From the NCBI GenBank assembly GCA_003220985.1, contig QHTY01000120.1, forward strand, positions 1 to 7,408: 7,408 bases of DNA, written 5' to 3'. Source of the stretch: Gemmatimonadota bacterium (GTDB lineage Bacteria > Gemmatimonadota > Gemmatimonadetes > Gemmatimonadales > GWC2-71-9). Below are positions 1-6,368 of this stretch, piece after piece (position 1 is the first letter of the stretch; every line of letters begins with the position of its first letter). Under the pieces are notes generated by a model. It saw nothing but the letters and a program-made list of their open reading frames with translations. It was not told where the DNA came from and did no database searches. The position numbers were made by a program, and so were the translations under genes.

Positions 1-531
1 GACCTGTTTCGTGGCGCGTGGCGGCGCAGCATCGTCCCCGATGGGACGCTGTTCGCCTACGCGCTGAACAACTACTGGCGCACGAACTACGCGGCATCGC
101 AGGGCGGTACGGTGACGTTCCGTTTTCGGATCTCGCTGCTTGCGCCGGGCGACGCGGCCGAGCCGGTGCGCCGCGGGTGGGCGGCCTGCGACCCGCTCTA
201 CGTCAGTCCCTCGTACGCCAATCAGACGCCCGGTCCGTTGATCGCGAAGGATCGCGCGCTGTTCTATGCCGACAAGAACGTGATGATTGCCGGTGCGAAG
301 CCCGCGGACGATGGCGACGGCGTCATCGTGAAGTTGCTCGACATTGCCGGGCAAGCGCGCGGGGTTGGCGTGTGGCCCGCCGCGTATGCCTTCAAGCAGG
401 CGCGACGCACAAACCTCGTCGAGCAAAATGGGGACACGATTGCCGTCGGCAGCGACGGACGGGTGTCCGTCGACCTCGCCGCCTGGGGTGTGGCGGCCGT
501 CCGACTCTCTACACCTCCTGAGGGCTCCTGA
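1..531 (+). CDS. Glycoside hydrolase family 38 (alpha-mannosidase type), C-terminal fragment
   Basis: Partial gene, open from the left edge in frame 1 and ending at TGA 529-531; 176 residues are visible. It looks like the C-terminal beta-sandwich region of GH38 alpha-mannosidases. Near the start is the stretch FAYALNNYWRTNY followed by QGG and an alternating FRFRISLL strand, matching the NNYWxTNxxxxQGG signature of that region. Near the end RRTNLVEQNGD followed by VSVDLAAWGVAAVRL matches the NLxE and final beta-strand pattern. GH38 enzymes hydrolyse alpha-linked mannose from glycans with a zinc-dependent retaining mechanism. The catalytic domain lies outside the window, so activity and substrate cannot be judged. 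The stop overlaps the likely first codon of ppc (CTGA), so the two may be co-translated. The family call rests on recognised motifs only; a related GH38-like carbohydrate hydrolase is the main alternative. Confidence 0.8.
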   Translation, partial: DLFRGAWRRSIVPDGTLFAYALNNYWRTNYAASQGGTVTFRFRISLLAPGDAAEPVRRGWAACDPLYVSPSYANQTPGPLIAKDRALFYADKNVMIAGAKPADDGDGVIVKLLDIAGQARGVGVWPAAYAFKQARRTNLVEQNGDTIAVGSDGRVSVDLAAWGVAAVRLSTPPEGS

Positions 532-3299
532 ACGGGAAAGGCCGGCGCGAAGTCGAGTTTGCGCCGAAAGATGCGCAGCTGCGAGACGATGTCCGCACCC
601 TCGGCGCACTGGTCGGGGACGTGCTGCGCGAGCAGTGTGGCGACGCGTTCTTCCAGCTCGTAGAGCGCGCGCGGCACGCCGCGATTGCGGGGGCGGGGGC
701 GGGGGCGGGGGCAGGGGCGGGGGCGGATGACGAGCTGCACGCGCTGGTGACGGGGCTGCCGGCCCGCGATGCCGAAACGCTGATCCGCGCGTTCTCCACG
801 TATTTCGAAGTCGTCAATCTCGCCGAGCGCATTCACCGCATCCGGCGACGGCGCGACTATCTGCGCGCGGCCGCGGCTCCCCAGGAGGGCAGCCTGCGGG
901 CGACGGTCGCACAACTGGCCGACGCCGGGTTGACGCCGCAACAGGCGGCCGCGCTGCTCCAGCGACTCCGCTTCGAGCCGGTCTTCACCGCCCACCCCAC
1001 CGAAGCCACACGCCGCACGCTGCTCGAAAAGGAGCAGGTGATGGGCCGGTTGCTGGTCGAGCGGCTCGACCCGTCGCGCACGCCCGATGAAGAGCGCGCC
1101 GCGCTGGCGCGGATCCGCGAAGAAGTCACGACGGCCTGGCAAACCGATCCCAATCCGTCCGCCCGTCCCACCGTGATGGACGAGCTCGAGAACGTGCTCT
1201 TCTACCTGACGGATGTCGTTTATCGCGTCGTTCCGCCGTTCTACGAGGAGTTGGAGCAGGCCGTGCGCGGCAGGTACGACATCCAGGTCCCGACCCGAGC
1301 GGTCCTGCGGTTCGGCTCCTGGGTCGGCGGCGACATGGACGGCAACCCCAATGTCGGCGGCGACACGCTGCGCGCCGCATTCGCGCGACAACGCGATTTG
1401 GTGCTCGCGCTCTACCGCCGTGAGGCGGCTGAATTGGCGCGTCGGTTATCACAATCAGGAGTGCGGACGGGTGTGAGCGACACGGTGCGCGAGCGGATCG
1501 CGGCCTATGCCGCCCAGTTCCCCAAGGCGCTGGCCGCGATTCCGACCCGTTACCACGACATGCCGTACCGTGTGCTGTTCACTCTCCTGGCGGCCCGGCT
1601 CGAGGCAACGCGACGCGATGAGTTTGGCGGGTACGGAGCGGCTGCCGACCTGGAGCGCGATCTCGGCGCCGTCATCGCGAGCCTGCGCGCCCACGGCGGC
1701 GAGCACGCGGGACTGTTCGGCGTGCAGCGGCTGCTGCGCCGCGTCGAGACGTTCGGTTTTCACCTGGCCACGATCGACGTACGGCAGCACGCGGGCGTCC
1801 ACCGCGCGGTATTGGCAACCCTGCTCCGCGACCCGGACTGGAGCACGCGCGCTCCCGATGACCGCCTGATCCGGCTTCGAAGGGTGTTGGAGAACGGCGA
1901 GGGACCTCCGGCGCGAGGATCGCCGGACGATCAAGCCACACGGACCCTGGATGTCTTCAAGGCGATCGGCGAATGCCGCGCGCGCTTGGGGGCCGACGCC
2001 GTGGGCCCGTACATCATCAGCATGGCGGAGCACGCGGACGACGTCTTCTCCGTGCTGGTACTCGCCCGTTGGGGTGGGCTTGCCGGCGGGGCGGGCCACG
2101 TCCCGCTCGATGTCGCGCCGCTCTTCGAGTCCAGCGCTGGTCTCGAGGACGGAGCCCGGATCATGCGTACGCTGCTCGACGACTCCTACTACCAGGCGCA
2201 CCTTGCGGCGCGCGGCATGCGCCAGATGGTGATGATCGGCTACTCCGACAGCAACAAGGAGCTGGGGATCGGGTTGTCACGGTGGTCCCTGTATCGAGCG
2301 CAAGCGGGGATCGTCGCGACGATGGATCGGTCGAGCGTGGAGCTCACCTTCTTTCACGGTCGGGGAGGAACCGTCAGCCGCGGCGGCGGCAGGATCACGA
2401 GCGCCATCGTGAGCGCTCCGCCGGGCTCGGTCCGAGGACGGTTTCGGGTCACCGAGCAGGGCGAGGTCATCAACGCGAAGTACGGCTTGCGCGGCATCGC
2501 GATGCGCACGCTCGAGCAAACGACAAGCGCCGTGATGCGCGCTACCACCCTGCCGCGCGCGCACGACGCTCGTGAGGAGACGTGGACGACCATCATGAAC
2601 GACATTGGGCGCGACAGTCGCGACGCATACCGCGCGCTCGTGTATGATGGCCAGCGTTTCGTGGAGTACTTCCGGCGCGCGACGCCCATCGACGTGATCC
2701 AGCGAATGACGATCAGCAGCCGCCCCGCCTCACGCGTGAGCGGCGGCCATGTCTCAGAGCCGCACGATAACGGCAAGGCGGGTGAGATCGAGCGACTGCG
2801 CGCGATCCCCTGGGTGTTCGCGTGGACGCAGAGCCGTCACCTGCTGCCAGGTTGGTATGGGCTCGGAACGGCACTGGATCGTGCGGCAGAACGCCACGGC
2901 ACGGGAACGCTCGGTGAGATGGTGCGCGACTGGCCATTCCTGCGCGCCCTGATCGACGACATCGAGATGGTGCTCGCCGTGGCCGACCTCTCCATCGCGG
3001 CACGGTATGCCCGTCTGGCCGGCGAACTCGGCAACCAGTACTTCCCGGCGATCCGCGCCGAGTTCGATCGTACCGTCGCGCACGTGCTCGCCCTGAAGCA
3101 GGAGCAGGCGCTGCTCGACTCGGATCCGGCGCTGCAGCGCTCGATTCTGTTGCGCAATCCGTATGTCGACCCCATGAGTCTGTTACAGATCGATCTCCTC
3201 CAGCGCTGGCGCGCCGAGGGGCGGCCCGACAACGAAGTGTTCCGGGCGCTGCTCGCAAGTGTGCGCGGCATTGCGCAAGGGTTGCAGAGCACGGGTTGA
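528..3299 (+). CDS. ppc: Phosphoenolpyruvate carboxylase (start codon uncertain)
   Basis: Cytoplasmic enzyme that carboxylates phosphoenolpyruvate with bicarbonate to give oxaloacetate, refilling the TCA cycle. Numbered from the first canonical start (GTG 621, 892 residues), it has the signature VFTAHPTEATRR with His125, GGDMDGNPNV, IDVRQ at about 385-389, the metal-site PLFE (Glu503), GYSDSNKE (Asp543, Lys546), the catalytic loop FHGRGG with His579, Arg581 and Arg587, RAIPWVFAWTQ, and the end LQSTG. The family usually ends in NTG. Homology continues upstream of GTG 621: in-frame codons 579-620 read LRDDVRTLGALVGD, the conserved first helix. No ATG, GTG or TTG exists between the upstream in-frame stop (519-521) and 621, so I place the start at CTG 528, which overlaps the previous stop as CTGA. 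From there the protein has 923 residues (E. coli 883). Oddities are a Gly-Ala repeat in the N-terminal linker, about 12 extra residues before RAIPW, and altered aspartate-site residues (Val787, Ser890). Identity is secure; the exact start is not. Confidence 0.95.
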   Translation: MNGKGRREVEFAPKDAQLRDDVRTLGALVGDVLREQCGDAFFQLVERARHAAIAGAGAGAGAGAGADDELHALVTGLPARDAETLIRAFSTYFEVVNLAERIHRIRRRRDYLRAAAAPQEGSLRATVAQLADAGLTPQQAAALLQRLRFEPVFTAHPTEATRRTLLEKEQVMGRLLVERLDPSRTPDEERAALARIREEVTTAWQTDPNPSARPTVMDELENVLFYLTDVVYRVVPPFYEELEQAVRGRYDIQVPTRAVLRFGSWVGGDMDGNPNVGGDTLRAAFARQRDLVLALYRREAAELARRLSQSGVRTGVSDTVRERIAAYAAQFPKALAAIPTRYHDMPYRVLFTLLAARLEATRRDEFGGYGAAADLERDLGAVIASLRAHGGEHAGLFGVQRLLRRVETFGFHLATIDVRQHAGVHRAVLATLLRDPDWSTRAPDDRLIRLRRVLENGEGPPARGSPDDQATRTLDVFKAIGECRARLGADAVGPYIISMAEHADDVFSVLVLARWGGLAGGAGHVPLDVAPLFESSAGLEDGARIMRTLLDDSYYQAHLAARGMRQMVMIGYSDSNKELGIGLSRWSLYRAQAGIVATMDRSSVELTFFHGRGGTVSRGGGRITSAIVSAPPGSVRGRFRVTEQGEVINAKYGLRGIAMRTLEQTTSAVMRATTLPRAHDAREETWTTIMNDIGRDSRDAYRALVYDGQRFVEYFRRATPIDVIQRMTISSRPASRVSGGHVSEPHDNGKAGEIERLRAIPWVFAWTQSRHLLPGWYGLGTALDRAAERHGTGTLGEMVRDWPFLRALIDDIEMVLAVADLSIAARYARLAGELGNQYFPAIRAEFDRTVAHVLALKQEQALLDSDPALQRSILLRNPYVDPMSLLQIDLLQRWRAEGRPDNEVFRALLASVRGIAQGLQSTG
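687..725 (+). repeat. GGGGGC hexanucleotide microsatellite inside ppc
   Basis: Tandem repeat of GCGGGG units with one variant unit (GCA at 711-713). It gives G runs at 689-693, 695-699, 701-705, 707-711, 714-717 and 719-723. In the ppc frame it encodes alternating Ala-Gly (about AGAGAGAGAGAGA) in the variable linker between the first helices of PEPC. Six close runs of four or more G make it a strong G-quadruplex candidate on the coding strand and hence in the mRNA. Gain or loss of whole units keeps the frame; a single-G slip would not. Confidence 0.9.
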
Positions 3300-3317
3300 A
3301 ACGATTAACGTCGAGCC

Positions 3318-4811
3318 ATGACACAACCGACGACCCTGGGCGAGCTGAAACGAACGGAGTGGGCGGCCGCCGCGCGCCGGCAGCGCACCGTCAAAGACGA
3401 AATGCGGGAGAATTTGATCTGTTTGCTCGAAAACGGCTCACCGCTGTTTCCGGGCATCGTCGGATATGAGGAAACCGTTCTCCCGCAGCTCGTGAACGCG
3501 ATTCTCTCACGCCACAACTTCATCCTGCTGGGTCTGCGTGGTCAGGCGAAAAGCCGGATCCTCCGCCAGCTGGTCTCGCTGCTCGACGAGGAGATTCCCA
3601 TCATCGCCGGCAGCGAGGTCAACGACGATCCGTTCGATCCGATCTCCAAGTACAGCCGCGAGGTCATTGCGGAGCACGGCGACAGTACGCCGATCGCGTG
3701 GCTGGCGCGCGAGCTCCGGTTCGTGGAAAAGCTCGCGACGCCCGATGTCACCATTGCCGACATCATCGGCGACGTCGATCCGATCAAGGCGGCGCGTGGG
3801 GGGCATCTCCTGTCCGACGAGCTGACGATGCACTTCGGACTCTTGCCGCGGGCGAATCGCGGCATCTTCGCCATCAACGAGCTGCCGGATCTCGCGGGCA
3901 AGATTCAGGTGGGACTCTTCAACATCATGCAGGAAGGAGACGTCCAGATCAAAGGATACCCGGTGCGGCTGAACCTGGACGTGGCGCTGGTGTTCACGGC
4001 CAACCCCGAGGACTACACGGCGCGCGGCAAGATCATTACGCCGCTCAAGGACCGCATCGGCTCGGAAATCACGACGCATTACCCGCTGACCGTCGAGCTC
4101 GGGAGCACAATCACGCAGCAAGAGGCTTGGATCGAGCGCAATGGCGGGAACCGCTCTATCCGCATTCCCGATTTCATGGCGGAGCTGATCGAGCGCATTG
4201 CCTTCGAGGCGCGCGAAGACAAGCGTGTAGACCGGCGCAGCGGCGTGTCGCAGCGATTGCCAATCAGCGTGCTCGACAACGTCCTGTCGAACGCGGAGCG
4301 CCGCTCCATCCTCGCCAAGGAAAAGGCGGTCGTGCCGCGCATCTCCGACGTATACGCCGCGTTGCCCGCCATCACCGGCAAGCTCGAGCTCGAATACGAA
4401 GGCGAGCTGCAGGGCTCCGAAACCATCGCCAAGGATCTGATCCGCCGCGCCGCGGGTCGCACCTTCGAGGGGCGGGTGGGCGGTGCGAACGTGGACGACA
4501 TCGTCCACTGGTTCGACGAGGGCGGCGCGCTGAAGGTCACCCCGGACGAGCGCTCCGAAGCACTGCTGAAGGGCTTTACCGTCGTTCCCGGGCTGCTCGA
4601 CCTGATCGATCAGGTCGGCCTCGCCGGGAAGAAGGACCCCGCCACCGTCGTGTCGGCGTGTGAGCTGGTACTCGAGGGGCTCGTCGCGGAAAAGCAGATT
4701 GCGCGCAGCGAGGAGCTCGGGTACGTGCGCGCGCGCGCAGAGCAGAAGCCGCCGTTTGGAAAGGGACCCGCGGGGGGGGGACCTGGAACAGGACCCAACC
4801 TCTTCACGTAA
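3318..4811 (+). CDS. ChlI/MoxR-like AAA+ ATPase (magnesium-chelatase subunit I-type)
   Basis: A 497-residue protein with one AAA+ module. The motifs in order are FPGIVGYEE (about 44-52), Walker A GLRGQAKS (72-79), Walker B IFAINELPDL with Asn187-Glu188, sensor 1 FTANPEDY with Asn229, an arginine-finger candidate PLKDRIGSEI (Arg246), and a sensor-2 candidate GVSQR (Arg313). A helical C-terminal part follows, ending in a Gly/Pro-rich tail (FGKGPAGGGPGTG). This resembles proteins annotated as putative magnesium chelatase, for example mycobacterial Rv0958 (recalled, not searched). It is not expected to make chlorophyll; MoxR-type ATPases usually remodel or activate partner proteins, often with a VWA-domain protein, and none is present here. 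Walker A has Ala where Gly is usual and Walker B has Asn for Asp; I believe relatives share this, so ATP use is still plausible. ATG 3318 follows ppc by 18 bases with only a weak ribosome site. The substrate is unknown. Confidence 0.85.
   Translation: MTQPTTLGELKRTEWAAAARRQRTVKDEMRENLICLLENGSPLFPGIVGYEETVLPQLVNAILSRHNFILLGLRGQAKSRILRQLVSLLDEEIPIIAGSEVNDDPFDPISKYSREVIAEHGDSTPIAWLARELRFVEKLATPDVTIADIIGDVDPIKAARGGHLLSDELTMHFGLLPRANRGIFAINELPDLAGKIQVGLFNIMQEGDVQIKGYPVRLNLDVALVFTANPEDYTARGKIITPLKDRIGSEITTHYPLTVELGSTITQQEAWIERNGGNRSIRIPDFMAELIERIAFEAREDKRVDRRSGVSQRLPISVLDNVLSNAERRSILAKEKAVVPRISDVYAALPAITGKLELEYEGELQGSETIAKDLIRRAAGRTFEGRVGGANVDDIVHWFDEGGALKVTPDERSEALLKGFTVVPGLLDLIDQVGLAGKKDPATVVSACELVLEGLVAEKQIARSEELGYVRARAEQKPPFGKGPAGGGPGTGPNLFT
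4772..4780 (+). repeat. G9 homopolymer near the 3' end of the AAA+ gene
   Basis: Nine consecutive G encode part of the Ala-Gly-Gly-Gly stretch in the C-terminal tail, about 10 codons before the stop. A one-base slip would change only the tail: in the next frame (frame 1) translation would run to a stop at 4852-4854, past the start of the following gene. This is a possible slippage or sequencing-error site; the frame shown gives a natural Gly/Pro-rich ending. Confidence 0.85.
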
Positions 4812-4831
4812 GTCTCATCCCCATCACAACC

Positions 4832-4836
4832 GGGAG
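4832..4836 (+). promoter_or_regulatory. Ribosome binding site for the SPFH gene
   Basis: GGGAG lies five bases upstream of ATG 4842. It supports that ATG, and therefore the frame-0 membrane-anchor N-terminus, as the genuine start, rather than the later start at 4858 in the frame that carries the SPFH domain. Confidence 0.6.
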
Positions 4837-4841
4837 TCGCC

Positions 4842-5733
4842 ATGGGCGAGCTAGTCTTTGGTCTTGTACTCCTCGCGGTTGCTTTCTTCCTCCGTCTCGG
4901 CGCTGCCACCGTGCGCGGCGAGGCTACGGCCGGCCGTTCGATCGGCGGCATCCTGCGCCTGCTCAGCTACGTCGCGCTCGCGATCGGCGCGATCACCGTC
5001 CTCGGCTCCCCGCCATGCGTTCGGTACGGTGGATCCGACGCCATTGCTCCCCGGGATCCGGCTCGTGACGCCCTGGTCTTCGATCGAGCGCTTTACGACG
5101 CGCGAAGAGCAATATCCCTTCTCCGGAGAGCAGGTCGAGGAGATCGCGGCGCTCTCCAGCGAACAGATGGGGATGACGGTGGACGTGGGACTGCGCTGGC
5201 AGATCGATCCGCAACAGGCGTCCCGCATCTATACGGAGATCGGCATCGAGGACCAGATCCACAGCGCCGTGCGCAACGCGATCCGCAAAGGGGTGCGCGA
5301 CGGCATGGTGCAGTACTCGATCAACGACATCTCCAAACGCACGCAGATCGCGCGAACGATGGAATCGCTGGTGGACTCTGCGCTCGTGACGCAGCCGCGG
5401 GCTGGCGGGCCGCCGTTCCGGATCGCCACCGTGACGGCGTTCTTCCTGCGCGATTTGCAGCCGCCGGCGCAGGTCGTGCAGGCGATCAACAACAAGATCG
5501 CCCAGGAGCAGCAAGTCGAGACCGAGCGTCACCGCGTCGAGGTCGCGCGCCTGCAGGCCGAGCAGCAGCGGCTGCTCAATACGACGCTGACCCCGGAAGC
5601 GCTGACGCGACAGTATTTCGACGTGCTGCGCGAGCTGAAGGCGAGTAACAACCTCGTGATTCTGGTGCCCACGCAGGGTGGCATTCCGATGCTGAATATC
5701 GGAGATCTCCGACGCAATCTGCGCCAGCAGTAA
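4842..5733 (+). CDS. SPFH/prohibitin-family membrane protein, reading frame disrupted
   Basis: One gene seen in two frames. Frame 0 from ATG 4842 gives about 56 sensible residues with two hydrophobic segments (residues about 4-18 and 38-54), a membrane anchor. Past about base 5010 that frame degenerates into Arg/Ala-rich sequence. The SPFH (band 7) domain then continues in frame 1 from about 5014 to TAA 5731-5733 (about 239 residues). It reads FGTVDPTPLLPGIRLVTPW, then TVDVGLRWQIDP, then VRNAIRKGVRDGM, with a charged coiled-coil segment encoded at about 5488-5577 and a prohibitin-like tail. The usual PGxxGVV segment that joins anchor to domain is missing, so a short out-of-frame deletion is likely. 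Prohibitin/HflC-type proteins form membrane-anchored oligomers that scaffold or regulate proteases and other partners. The gene is a pseudogene if the break is real, intact if it is an assembly error. A shorter protein starting at 4858 is possible, but its first 50 residues look non-biological. Confidence 0.75.
5010..5013 (+). other. Frame-switch junction in the SPFH gene
   Basis: The best estimate of where the frame-0 anchor (ending VLGS at 5009) gives way to the frame-1 SPFH domain (beginning HAFGTVDP at 5014). Four leftover bases separate the two recognisable parts. On open-frame grounds alone the switch could fall anywhere from 4855 to 5645; residue character narrows it to this point. Confidence 0.5.
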
Positions 5734-6368
5734 AACCGCTCGTCACGATCACGCGCCAATACGCCTCGGGCGGGTCGGAGATCGCGCGGCTGGTCGTGGA
5801 TCGTCTTGGCGGCAGCTGGACACTGATCGACAACGAGTTCATCGATCAAGTCGCGCGCCTTGCGGGATTCTCGCGGGACGAGGTCGCCCGGCGGGAGGAG
5901 CGGGCCCCCGGGTTGCTGGAACGCCTCGCGCGCACGCTCGCCGCGGCGTCGCCGGAGATGTTCGTCACCGGCGAGACCCCGATACCGGTCGACACGGAAG
6001 AGGAGACTCTCGTCCGGATGACCGAGCGCGTGATCGCGGAGGCCGCCGCGGAAGGCCGCGTGGTCCTCGTGGGCCGCGGCGCCCAAGCCGTCCTCGCGAT
6101 GCGCGCCAATGCGCTGCACGTCTACGTCATCGCGGCGACACCATTCCGGAAGACGGTCGCCGTCGAGCGCCTCGGCGTGGACCCCGCCACCGTCGACAGG
6201 GTGATTCACGAAACGGATCATCAGCGCGACCAGTACGTCAAAACCCACTACGGCCGTGACCGGCAAGACCTGACGCAGTACGATCTCGTGCTCAATGCCG
6301 AGCGGTTGGGATTCGACGGGGCTGCGAATGTGATCGTGGCAGAGGTCAAGCGGCGCGGTTGGATCTAA
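5733..6368 (+). CDS. Cytidylate kinase-like family protein (start codon not found)
   Basis: About 211 residues, ending at TAA 6366-6368. The N-terminus reads KPLVTITRQYASGGSEIARL, which matches the (I)TxSRxxGSGGxxIA nucleotide-binding loop of the cytidylate kinase-like family (AAK6, PF13189). Then come LIDNEFID, VVLVGRGAQAVLA, VIAATPFRKTVAVERL, VIHETDHQRDQYVKTHYG and QYDLVLNAERL, all family-like in order and spacing. Members are P-loop kinases related to CMP kinase; most have no proven substrate, so the reaction is not assigned. The only canonical start, GTG 5796, would remove the P-loop. Upstream, no ATG, GTG or TTG occurs in frame after the stop at 5646-5648, so the start shown is the first full codon after GTA 5730-5732, which overlaps the SPFH stop as GTAA. 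GTG there would make an ordinary GTGA overlap. Family assignment is firm; the true start is open. Confidence 0.8.
   Translation, partial: KPLVTITRQYASGGSEIARLVVDRLGGSWTLIDNEFIDQVARLAGFSRDEVARREERAPGLLERLARTLAAASPEMFVTGETPIPVDTEEETLVRMTERVIAEAAAEGRVVLVGRGAQAVLAMRANALHVYVIAATPFRKTVAVERLGVDPATVDRVIHETDHQRDQYVKTHYGRDRQDLTQYDLVLNAERLGFDGAANVIVAEVKRRGWI
6365..6368. other. Convergent stop-codon overlap (CTAA)
   Basis: The kinase stop TAA (6366-6368, + strand) and the transporter stop TAG (reverse complement of 6365-6367) share the tetranucleotide CTAA, so the two genes overlap tail to tail by four bases. I see no hairpin with a T-run on either side, so no intrinsic terminator can be called between the convergent genes. 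Confidence 0.9.

Noticed and set aside
687..725. CRISPR-like or mobile-element repeat
   Set aside because: The units are six bases with no spacers or inverted ends; it is a microsatellite in coding sequence.
344..730. + strand frame-2 open frame ending in a poly-Gly tail
   Set aside because: It is a shadow of the glycosidase and ppc genes; the poly-Gly arises from reading the GGGGGC repeat out of frame.
264..1391. Long minus-strand open frame (375 codons) opposite the glycosidase end and ppc
   Set aside because: It has no recognisable domain, is rich in Arg, Ala and Gln, and lies opposite strongly family-matched + strand coding sequence; long antisense frames are expected at this GC content.
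3300..3317. Terminator or promoter between ppc and the AAA+ gene
   Set aside because: Only 18 bases are available, with no hairpin and no recognisable -35/-10 elements.
3507..4508. Minus-strand open frame (333 codons) opposite the AAA+ gene
   Set aside because: It mirrors conserved AAA+ codons, has no motif of its own, and is a composition shadow.
4990..5020. Programmed +1 frameshift producing the SPFH protein
   Set aside because: There is no stop codon or slow-codon signal at the junction, and the missing PGxxGVV segment argues for a deletion rather than recoding.
5720..5740. Programmed -1 frameshift fusing the SPFH protein to the kinase
   Set aside because: The right frame change would be needed, but there is no X-XXY-YYZ slippery heptamer before the SPFH stop and no clear downstream stem; a changed or unusual start codon is simpler.
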